NCBI GenBank assembly: GCA_025201805.1
Contig: MU619308.1
Location: 1 to 64,000, forward strand
Reading direction: 5' to 3'
From: Parasitella parasitica
Taxonomy: Eukaryota; Mucoromycota; Mucoromycetes; Mucorales; Mucoraceae
DNA: 64,000 bases
Position 1 is the first letter of the stretch. Each line of letters opens with the position of its first letter. Positions 45,301 to 55,694 of the stretch are shown piece after piece. The notes beneath the pieces are model-generated. The model was given only the letters and a program-made list of their open reading frames with translations, ran no database searches and was not told the origin of the DNA. The translations under genes and the position numbers were made by a program.

Positions 45301-46694
45301 TATAAATAATCTTGAGAAAAAAGAAATCAAGAAAAGTGAAAGAATGAAAGAAAAAAGGAATAATGTAATACGTGGGTGCCCGTTTGGCTTTTTTTGTTCT
45401 CTTCTTAGCGCCCATTTTCTGTATGTGCTGTGCGACTTATGATCCAGCAAATGAAAAGGGTACAACCCTAGCGAGGTTGCACCTTGTAGCCTCCGCTTTT
45501 AAGTCAAGCCCAAAACAATAGGTAACGTATGTGTTTTATTTAACTTACCAGCCACATCATATGAGGGCCACTCAATTTGCCCATTGTCTATGAAGCACGT
45601 AAGATCAATTAAATAACGCTATTCATAACAGTCGGTGTGTGTATGTGTGTAGTAATTTACGTTAATGAATACTTTGGGATTTCATACAATATGCAGCTTC
45701 AATGCATGAAGGGTGGTGCATTGGGCAAAGCAAAACATCATAAATATTAAATTACAAATACTGGTTTATCGACAAAATAAGATGAAATATACTAGTACGT
45801 ATGGCAAGTGGACTACATCGATCATAAATAACAAAGAAACTGATGCTGTATACTGCTTAACGAGCTGTTGACTAGAATGCGATGTATTATTAAATGTAGA
45901 ATATAAAATTGGGCAATTTTACTTTTTTCGCTAAGCATACAGTAAATATATATTCACGCTGCATTTAGGGGCTACAGCCACTGAGGAGAAAAATGAGAAT
46001 AAGATAAATAAAATAAATGTCTTCTTCATATTAATATCAATAAAGCGAGCCAAGGGAAGTGATGTGAGAATGACGGTTCATTGATGAGATCCGGTAGATA
46101 GGGAAGATTATTGTTTTCATCCCCATCTCATGTTAATGTTCAACTTCATAGTGATAATACATTTATTTTTTTACAATCTCATTCTTTACTCTTTGATATG
46201 AATTTGTAATATATTGACATCCAGTTTCAAGGATTGATACATCAACCACCACTCGTTCCCTGTGCAAACTCCAACATATGCAAAATTCAGGAATCCTTCA
46301 GAATGAAGTAACTTCTTGAACAAATCAGTTTTATATTGATATTATCATTCATTATCCTCTTAGATTTGAGTACATCACAAACAGCCACTACTAAATTACA
46401 AATTGGTTCCCGGATGTATCCTCAATTTAAGAGAATAAATATATGAGGATTCCAATTCTTATAATAATAGCAGGATGATTTTTCTCTCGACAAAATTGAA
46501 GAACACTTTTATCATAAAGAAATCCCAACAGCTTGAATATAATAGTAAGAATTCAAAGCTTATTTTTTATTTCGTAAACTCTCCCGAACGGATTGTTCCT
46601 GTATCAGAGGAAAAGCAAGGGCATTTTGCCTACTTCTTTAATGTTGCCGTAGCTAGAGATATTCTGTAACTGCCGTTTATCGACTAGATGGCGT
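45301..46694. other. Intergenic, no gene seen
   Basis: About 1.4 kb of AT-rich sequence. A 64-codon frame at 46475-46669 (MIFLSTKLKNTFIIKK) directly precedes the LTR relic and may be chance or old element sequence. Confidence 0.45.
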
Positions 46695-46815
46695 TGTTAT
46701 TTCAAAAGTCTAATAAAATAAATCTGCAAAAGAATTACTTCTTAGTTCATAATACATCTTTCGATGTGTTATAAACACATTCATTACACTAGGGTTACTG
46801 TTTAACTGCATTGTT
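46695..46815. mobile_element. LTR relic, internally deleted
   Basis: It starts TGTTATTTCAAAAGTCTAAT, matching the left end of the solo LTR at 2340. It then jumps to sequence matching that LTR from about 2878 (GATGT.TTATA..ACACATTCATTACACTAGGGTT). About 470 bp of the middle, including the tandem repeat, is missing, and the right end is degraded. Confidence 0.75.
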
Positions 46816-46854
46816 GAGATCCGCAAGATCAAAAATAAGAAAAATATAAATAGA

Positions 46855-47240
46855 ACGTTGCATTAACGAGATACAAAAACTTCGGACATTTTATTAAAGA
46901 TTCAACTTTGCATCTGCTATTTATTATTTAAAATATTAATCGATAAGATTAATTTGCAACATCATCCTTAACAAGATACAATGTATTATCACACTACAAG
47001 GCTATTCACCTTTAATCTGACAGTACCTTACTGTTTCTCAATCATATAGACCTCTGTTACAGATAACCTTCTTGATTTGAAACAAAGGCTATATTCACCT
47101 GTTTACACAAGCTTATTATATCACATATTTGGACAATCTTCAATCTTCAATTGAAATACATTGCCATGATCTCCTGTCTATAATTATGGTAGATCAATTG
47201 CTCTGGTCCTGTTTTCTAAAAGCCTTTATACAATTACATT
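46855..47240. repeat. Dispersed repeat D, copy 2, plus a piece of the window-start element
   Basis: 46855-47195 aligns with 4105-4495. Directly after it, 47,196-47,240 (GCTCTGGTCCTG, TTCTAAAAGCCTTTATACAA) is an inverted match to bases 1-51 of the window. Confidence 0.7.
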
Positions 47241-47374
47241 TGGAATTGTGATCAGATTCAACAACCCCCAATTAGTAGGCAAAAACCGACGGATTTACTA
47301 CTTACATTTCGGATAATACAATTGAAATGTTGTTTACCGTGAAATGAAGTACGAAGCCCATATTTTCATTTTCT

Positions 47375-47995
47375 ATTGGTAAATACATCCAACATACCAA
47401 CACCTATTTATTTTTTGAGATATCAAGCAATGACAGTTTGGGATGCTTCTGAGCTTGAATTTACCACTGCGAATAAAGGCCTTTAACAATGAAGCACCTA
47501 CTTCAATTGAGGAGCAAAACATGAGCTTCGTTAAAAAATTTGGCTATGTCTTGATATGAATCAATAGCTGAGATGCTGTAAAATATGACTTAAAAAGCTA
47601 TTTTTATGTAGCTTTACGTTTTGTTCAGAATAAATGCCGCCTAATCATGACCATCACCTTTTCCCCCGCTTAAAAGCATAATCTACAATCTCTGATATCT
47701 TTACAAACTATTAAGCGATAGAGACACAACTTTCAGCCAAAATCTTCTTTTTTTGCACCATTCTACAGCATATCCGAGTTTCATGCACCTCTGACCATTT
47801 TTCAGATTTTGCTATGTTTGGACCCCAAACCTCATATTCCATTTTCAGTTTTCAACTTCGGGTCAACCTTCAGGGTCATTTTTAGGTACGGATTCGGGGT
47901 CCAAGCCAAGTATACATTCAAGTACTGGTATGATAACTGTATCTCACTACGTCTTCCGATTCTCGATATCTATCTTTGCTGTCAAGATATTCCCA
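47375..47995. repeat. Dispersed repeat E, copy 2
   Basis: The right part (47,560-47,995) matches 3640-4078. The whole stretch also aligns with 48,815-49,475, so two copies lie in tandem orientation about 1.45 kb apart here. No protein family was recognised in the open frames 47809-48042 and 48058-48240. Confidence 0.7.
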
Positions 47996-48814
47996 AAACC
48001 AAATTTTGCAGATTTTCCAATTTTTACAGCATATGGTCCTAAAACAAGTGCAAAATTTTGAAATTAAATCATGTTCAAGTTCCTAAGCAAAGTAATAAAG
48101 CACGTTTTGGTACATCGATTGGTAATAAACATGTTGTATTCAAGCTCGAATTCGACAAGATTGGGCCAATTTTGCGTTTTTACGTTAAACTTTATCCGCC
48201 TGTTTCTCAAAAAGCTACTATAGCACTTGGTCTTGAGTGATTATTAAAATCTTTTTGAAACTTGATTTTCTACTAGATGTATTAATTTTTAGATAGATAT
48301 GTCGAAAAAAATATTTTTTCATATGTTTTTAGCAGAGGCTTAATTTATTTTCATAACTTTCAGAGCAATAAATGGTATATGAAGATACATGATATAGCAA
48401 TAATAAAATAAAGCTAAAAAATAGCTACGGGATGGTTTTTGTTTGGTCAAGAAATACCAAATTTGCAGCGAGAAAATCTCGGAAAACGGAATTGATTTTT
48501 ACCCTTTTGAATGGCTTCATTTTGGCCCTCTAGACATAGGGCCGGAAAATCGTAGATTCATTTTGGTGGAGACAAGATATTAATTTTTGGCAGAAGTAAT
48601 AAAGCTACAGTTGTGAAAAAAATATTGATGTGTAGGTATTGACACGATGATTTGTTTGGTCAACTTTATAGAACTGAATGTGCTCAAAATATGCTTGATT
48701 TTACTCAAAAACTATCAAAAAGGGCGTTTTTTGAATATTTGAAAATTGGCAATTAGAAAAAGTGGTTCAATAGCCTTGTAATTTATATGGTTAGACGCAG
48801 GATCCATATATTAT

Positions 48815-49475
48815 TATAAAACACTTATTACGCATATCCGATATACCTAGTGCGTTTTAGAGATATCTAGCAATGAACTATGCGAAAAAAGCTCAAAACT
48901 GGTTTGGGGTCAAATGGAAACACAGTGCTGAGATTCAATCTACAGCCTTTTTTTTTTTCTCTGTAAAAATGAGGGCACCGCCTATTTTCAATTCAGGAGC
49001 AAAGCATGATTTTATAAGGTAACGTGGGCATGTCTCTATATGAATGAATAGCTGAGACTCGGGTTAATATGGGCTTAAAGCTCATCTTTATATACCTTCA
49101 TTTTTGAATGAAATAAATACCATCAAATCTGAAATATTTCCCGTTTCCCCGCTTAAAGGTATAATTTGCAATGACTGATACCTTTAAGCATTAACAATGA
49201 AGATCATCTTCTTCAGTCAAACCCTACATATATTCTGCTCTACTCTACAGCGCATCTAAGTTTTATGCATCTCTGGCAATTATTTGAATTTAGCCAGTTT
49301 GCGATCCCAAACCTCATAATCGATTTTCAGTTTTCAACTTTGGGACAATCAATCAGGGTCATTTTTATGTACAAAAATTGGGCCCCAAGCACTGACAAAT
49401 TTTAATGCTGCCACTATAAAAAAAAGTGAACCTCAATACGTCTCCTTATTTCCCGTATCTGTCGCTTGTCGACAC
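48815..49475. repeat. Dispersed repeat E, copy 3 (more diverged)
   Basis: Shared phrases with copies 1 and 2 include GAATGAAATAAATACCATCAAATC, ATAGCTGAGA, CCCGCTTAAAGG.TATAAT and the GATTTTCAGTTTTCAACTT.GGG run. The surrounding 48.2-48.8 kb looks like further old repeat material with no gene. Confidence 0.65.
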
Positions 49476-50165
49476 ATATAAGTTAAACATCGCTGATTTT
49501 ACAGCATGTGGGGCCTATAGCCATTATTTAATACTACAAAGAAAACAAAACAAAGTTTCCTAGTATATTTGTAACACACTTATTTTTTGGCCTACAAGTA
49601 TCTAACATGTGGTTGTCAAGGGTGAATTCCCTGAACCAAGGCCAATTTCCTTGAATTACACTAAAATTTGCCGGCTTACTTTTCAACGAATCATAACAAT
49701 AACTTGACTAGAGTAAGGGTTAGTTTATATTCTGATTTTTGGCAGAAATACTTGAGCCACCGGTATGGGTATCATACCAGCATTCAGGTGTGATGTGACA
49801 AAAAGATTTATTGATTTCCTGAGTTTACATCTGTTCAAACTGTGGTGGTTATGCTTAAAAAAAAAAAAAGATCAAAAAATTGAATATTGAACAATGAAAA
49901 TTGTTGGTATAAGAGGATGCTTGCATAGCCTCATAACATATACAATTGAATGATAAAAAATACATGTGTTCAAGTAAACAACAAGTACATTTATATGTAT
50001 TCAGGGCATTATATCAATTTTTACTTCTTTTTAGTTTCAACGTCTATTTTATGTACCAACTCTTTTTTAATGTCTTAATGTATTATTTATTAATATTTTT
50101 TAGAAAAAAAAAATAGTGATGCATTATAATAATGATGGGAAAATAAGTAAATGTAATTTGAATAT
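49476..50165. other. Intergenic, no gene seen
   Basis: AT-rich sequence downstream of the CotH gene, with its likely 3' UTR (T-rich 50,090-50,165). No coding features. Confidence 0.5.
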
Positions 50166-52020
50166 CTACGCAGTTGTTGTTGCATTGCTAGCATCAGAAG
50201 AATTTCTAGCACCAAAGAAGGTCAAGATGTTTTCAGATGATTTCTGGAACCACTCCTTTACGCCTGACAAAGAAGCGTGACCAGTGTCGCCATTGACAGC
50301 AACAGAAAAAGGAATAGAGAGGTTCATTCTACCAGCAAAATCCTTGATCGTGGCCAAATCAAAGTTATCAGGAATGGCATCGCCAACTACATTAGCGGCA
50401 GCTGAATCAACAGAAGCATTTGTGAAGGAACTATTACTGTTGATAGCGGAGCCCATTTGAGAAATTAGATTGGCACCAACACGAGGTAAGGATTGATCCC
50501 AAGCAACATCCTCAGTAATCATATCAACAATATCGTCGATACGATTGTTTACAACAGTAGGGTTTGTCAATGATTGAGACATGTTTACCAATAGTTGTTC
50601 GAATTGCTGTTTGAATTCAGGGACCTCCAAAATCTGTCTCATCAAGGGACGATTACCCATACCAGGGAAAGTACTGTAGTTACCACTCCACATATCGGCC
50701 AGCTTGAAAATCGTAGAACCCATAGTAAGGTCCATATCAGATGGAATGTAGAAAAAGTTACCAGCTTTAGGATTTTCATAGAGATAGTAGTTGTCAGCCA
50801 TGCTATTGTAGCCATCCGAGAAACCCAACAAGACCTCTAAGGCCATTGTACGAAGAAAGCTGTCGGTGTCCAACTCCTTTTTCCAAGCAGCAACAGCACC
50901 CGAAGAATTTGTTGGGGCAGTAGAGATGAACTTGGTAAAGTCCATCAAAGGCTTGAAGTCGTCCTTCTTCTCCTTGGCAGCCTTGACCTTGACTTCGTAT
51001 TGACCGTCTTGGTAGGCGGTGATATTGTCATAATAGGACAAATCAGAAGTATGATTGGCAGCAGATGAATTTGCAGTCGCGAAAACAGCCTGATACAGAT
51101 TGCCATTCTTGTACTTGCTATTACCATTGTCAAAGACATTAGCCAACCAGGGATTGTGAAAAGTGTCAATCAGCCCAAACAAGCCAAGCTCACGATTGTT
51201 CAAAAGGACACGGACATAGCTGAATTCAGAAGAAGCAAGACCAGATGATTTGATAATGTCATACGCCATGCTTTCACGAATATAAGAAGGATCAGTATTC
51301 AAAGCTCTAAGCTTGACACGTCTGTAACTGTAAAGTCTATCATTTTTGCTCAACTTGACATTGTATGAAAGCTTCGGCATCCAGCGAGAACTACGACCAG
51401 CCAAAGAAAGAGTTACACCTTCATAGGACAAAGTTTCATTCAAAGTAACATAAGTCATGTTCGTGGGGACATCGATATCTTCAGTGCCACTGCTGTTATG
51501 CATATTGTCAAGGAGGGTTTGGTTTCCAGTCAAGTGAATAGTAGGGATTTCACCATCTCTATGTAGTTGAGAGCTGATACGTTTAATTGCAGGCAAAGGT
51601 TCGAACATAGCAGGCAATTGAGTCAATTCCTTGGAGTTCCAGCTACGTTTGAAGAACTCATTCGCGGTATCGTTTTGAGAGGAGGAACGCAAGAAGGGCT
51701 CGATTTCTGTATTATTGTTTTCCTTTGTAATCTTGACATATCTGTAACCAGATGTAGCAATAGGAGCTCGACCTGTATGAAGGATAGTGACATTTTCGTT
51801 GCGAGTCAATGGATAAGTGACATTGTCGATGGAAACACCCATAGAATGTGTCTCATTCAACAAGTTAATGACACTATAGTTGATGACAGAAGCATTCTGC
51901 GATTGAGCACTTGTAAGGGCAAACAGGCTGAGAACTATTGAGTGGAATCAGTTAAAACATATAAGCTGTGGTTGGTAAATCAATATATTTACAAAGTGGC
52001 AAAGCTTTAATGGACACCAT
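50166..52020 (-). CDS. Secreted CotH-family protein
   Basis: Exons 51993-52020 and 50166-51934 encode 598 aa. The signal peptide (MVSIKALPLFLSLFALTSA) spans the intron. The CotH kinase-like domain includes VTLSLAGRSSRWMPKLSYNV, RRVKLRALNTDPSYIRE, LLNNRELGLFGLIDTF, GYNSMADNYYLYENP and the IPSDMDLTMGS metal-site-like segment. Over a dozen Asn glycosylation sequons occur. CotH proteins are abundant in Mucorales, and some are GPI-anchored surface proteins implicated in host-cell binding. Here the C-terminus (SDASNATTTA) lacks a GPI-type hydrophobic tail, and I do not see the exposed motif described for CotH2/3, so this is probably a soluble, non-invasin member. Confidence 0.92.
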
Positions 52021-52068
52021 TTTCTTACTTTTAACAGATGATGTCCGGTACAATGTTAACCATATCCC

Positions 52069-52076
52069 TTTTTATA
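52069..52076 (-). promoter_or_regulatory. TATA box of the CotH gene
   Basis: The minus strand reads TATAAAAA 49-56 bases upstream of the start codon at 52020. Confidence 0.55.
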
Positions 52077-52845
52077 CCACATTTCGGAAAAGGGAAACTT
52101 CTACTGAAAGGTTTGTTTCATTTTCGGGCCGACAAGGATATAAAATCCAGCTTGTTCCTTGAAAGTTTTAGTGTGTATAAACACTGCTAAAGATTACCCA
52201 GTTGGTTTCTACTCTGTATCACTCCCTGGATGAGTTTTAAGCGGTATTCTGCCACATGATTCATTTGGCTGACAACATGATTACAACAGATGTCGAACTG
52301 TTAAATTATATGATTTGACATGAAAATGCTAGAAATGAGTTGAGTCAAACATAGATCAAACAGCCAGAGATCTTTCCCATTAACTTGTTGAATATCATGG
52401 ATCCACACGAATGCCAGTATTAAGCTCCCATCAGTAATAACCTATAAAGTGATTGCCGCGGGTAGGCAACGCTAAACCATTCAAGGATGTCTTATCGGGT
52501 TACATTACCTGATTTTTTCTGTATCTGAATAAATCTTATGTGTTGGATTCATGTGCTTCGTTTCTAGATATTGTTATTCTACATATAGCAACTATCGTTT
52601 AGAACTAGGAAACATAAAGTTGTGCGGATGATGTCTCACGAAGCTTGATCCTGGTTTAAATTAAAACGGTAACTATATATGCAACCATTGTGGTATCTTT
52701 GAAAAGCGAGTGAGTGTTAGTCGACGATAGACGGATGGCACCCAATCAAAGCTCGTGTCTCATTTCAACACCACCTTTTTGCGTCGCTCTTCCTTGCCCC
52801 AAAATTTCTTTTTTCTTTCTTTTCACTTATAGCCTGTATATCTAA
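52077..52845. other. Divergent intergenic region
   Basis: It lies between the CotH (minus) and Med10 (plus) genes. No coding sequence was recognised. The last 60 bases are T/C-rich leader of Med10. Confidence 0.5.
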
Positions 52846-53475
52846 ATGCAACCAGAGGATACTATATCAGCACATGTGCGTCAATCAGCTGAAGCCAAAT
52901 TAAACGAGCTTTTGCAAAAGTTGTTCGAATTAAGTGTTATTGTTTACGATTTTCAGCCTGATGGAAATAAGCTTGTTTGGAAGAAAATGTACTAAAATAT
53001 GAAATATCTACTATACCATTTCTAATAGAAACACATGATAGTAATGATATTATTGAACATTATAAGGAATTAGATGATTTAAAGGATGGTATTGACTCTT
53101 TTATACCAGAAGAAGTGATAAAGTAAGATTGATTCTGATTGTTTATCGGAAAACTTGATCGCTGATGATAAGTTTAGTTTCGTAGAGCACGGAAAAAATC
53201 CAGACATATTCACTCAAGGGTTTGTGGAAAGAGCAGCTACAGAGAATCAGTTTACAAATGGCAAAATCAAAGCTGTTGGCGTAAGATAGTCGAATAATTG
53301 CTAGTAAATGTGTTTTTTTTTTGTATTAAGCTCAATGCTTGAACAGGAATTTCGACAATTACTCACAGAGGAATTCACCAAATCATTCCCTGATCTGTAC
53401 GAGAATAATGCCAACACCATGCTAGAATCTCAAGAGTCAGTATCGACCACACAACCAGAAGCTCAATCCGAGTAA
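52846..53475 (+). CDS. MED10: Mediator complex subunit 10 (Med10/Nut2)
   Basis: Exons 52846-52988, 53042-53122, 53178-53280 and 53347-53475 encode 151 aa. Conserved Med10 phrases are all present in order: LFELSVIVYDFQPDGNKLV, ELDDLKDGIDSF.PEEV, FVEHGKNPDIFTQGFVERA, NGKIKAVGEFRQLLTEE and SFPDLYE. It is a middle-module Mediator subunit linking activators to RNA polymerase II. Introns are 53-66 nt. Acceptors were chosen to keep the frame; nearer AGs in introns 1 and 2 would give stops. Confidence 0.92.
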
Positions 53476-53883
53476 AATATAAATATTATAGATGCTGATC
53501 GTTGTTGACGATCAAACAACATACACGTACACTCACATGAACGCATATTACAACTATATTCATATATATATATATTATTTAAACAATGGTGCAAAGAGAC
53601 AGAACTCGTCTATATGAATCAGATATCCACAAACAGACAAAATAAATCATGAATTAGATACTATTACCACCATTTTCGAGACTACAAAGTCATATTTCAC
53701 AGGGATTGTGGGGGGGGGGATTAACGTTTTATATACTTGTTTTTTTGGGCATGGATTTCAGTTTAGGGCTAGATGTGCTGTATACGTTTTTTTTTTGCCT
53801 TTAAATGATGGGATATTTTTAATTCAACCACCATATTTTTTTAGTTTTCCCTCTTCCCCCGCTTTCGTTTATTTAATTATACA
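53476..53883. other. Intergenic, no gene seen
   Basis: Spacer between Med10 and kaptin, both on the plus strand. It holds an AT microsatellite (about 53561-53578) and a G run (53711-53719), and ends in the T/C-rich leader of the kaptin gene. Confidence 0.5.
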
Positions 53884-55694
53884 ATGTCTTTTAACGATAT
53901 ATCATTGACAGATGATGACCCTCTTTTCAGGGAAACACATTATGCGCGCTATGGTTATGAGAGAACGTAATAAGATAGTTTCATTTGCACGCCATTGCTA
54001 CTAATCCAAGCTTTTGTAGGAATATTTTCGGCCTAGTTGCTTTGGATTCACGATTGCTTACCTACTTGGATAGACCTGACGAGTTCCCATCTGCACGAAT
54101 TGATAAACTGCCAGCAGAAGCAGCACCTGAATATACCCAGCGTAAGCTCAAATTCACAGCGACAAACTACAAGTACACAATAATTGACCTAGACCAAAAG
54201 CGCTATCGAAGCCAGTTCGACATTTTCTAGCAGCCTCCTTGTCAGAGCTTACAGCGTTCATCTCTCGTGATGGCTACTGGAACTGTTTGTGTATATCTCT
54301 TGGATTGGAAGCAGGAAAATCAGAAGTGATAGCCATTGATGCAGTTGAATCAAGCGTAGATGATAAGATCAGCTTATTTGTCGCACTAGCTGTAGCTGAA
54401 GTAAGTGTAGGATATGTGTCTTCGAGACCTAGTATCATGTTTATGTCTTTTTATACTTGTAGAAATCTGAAGAGGACGAGAACGAAGAGTCATCATTTTC
54501 ATATACTCTTAGGATCTATGGAAGCGATACAGAAACGAAACCGTTTTTAGAGCAAGCATTATTTGCAATTGGTGAATCTAGTCAAATTATACCATTATCA
54601 TCAGCGCCAATGCAGATATCCCATGTGCAGTAAGTGGCTCTTGCAAAATCTCAATCAAGGGTCGAGGGATTAACCTTAGCGTTAGAGTCAACAATGACGG
54701 CCAATTGCAAACAGCATTTTTACTGACATCGATGGACGGTATCATACACTTTTACATTCAGGTACACCTTTGCATTTCATTACCACTTGGGTTGATTTAT
54801 TCATTGTTTCGAAACAGAACCCTCAGACACATCAATTCGTTGAAATGTCTTCGTCCACCTTTTTCCCAATGATGGGCAAAATATCCAACCATCGTACAAA
54901 GTAATACTGTTGAATTGAAATACCAGAAAATTCTGTATATTTTACAATTTTTATAGTATATTATTCATGCATATATTGGACCAACCAGATGGAAAACGTG
55001 TGGTATGTGCTGGGGGACAGAATGGCGAACTGTTTCTTGCGTTTTACAACAAGGACGGAAACGAGGTGAAATCGCATGCTATTCGAATATTCAGTCCCAT
55101 AACTTCAGTGTTGGTATTTCAACCGAGAGCTTCGAATAAGAGTAGGTCAAAGCAAAATGTTATATGGCCCTTATATTGATTTGATGCGTAGCTCGCGAAG
55201 ATGATGAGCTGCATCTCGTAGTTACTTGTGCCATTGAACAAGCTATTGTATACAGATCTATCGAAACAGACGGCCTAAGTACCAGCAAAACACTGCCTCT
55301 GTCTGGTAACTTTGACAGTGTCTTGTGCTCTCACGTAATGGACGTGGACTGGGATGGAGAAAAAGAGATATTGATCGGAACATACGGCAGACAGGTACTG
55401 ATCTACAAACAAGTGTCAGGCACACAAGTGTACACAGTGTTATGGAAACGACAATTTGCATATCCGATCTATCGCATGACGCATCTTGATCTGAACCGTG
55501 ATGGGCTGGATGAATTGGTAGTAACCACAATGTACGGTGTGCATATATTCCAACCGAATATGAAAAAAGCCAGGGAAAAGCTACTAGAAGTGCTCCAATA
55601 CGTGGAAGCATCTAAACGACAAAAATACGAGCTTTTAATTGAATATCAGCGACAAAGAGAACTGGAGAAATCAATTGTTTTTGAAATAAATTAA
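53884..55694 (+). CDS. Kaptin-like protein (KICSTOR subunit homologue)
   Basis: Eight exons: 53884-53966, 54020-54141, 54231-54400, 54463-54629, 54680-54761, 54818-54900, 54957-55141 and 55192-55694, giving 464 aa with all phases closing. Human kaptin is about 436 aa. Matching segments include SEVIAIDAV, NNDGQLQTAFLLTSMDGIIH, DSVLCSHVMDVDWDGEKEIL, GTYGRQVLIYKQ and LDLNRDGLDELVV, the last two being FG-GAP/beta-propeller-like repeats. In animals kaptin is part of KICSTOR, which brings GATOR1 to the lysosome to restrain TORC1 when amino acids are low. The splice at 54141/54231 is the least certain. Its stop codon overlaps that of the PI4K gene on the other strand. Confidence 0.82.
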
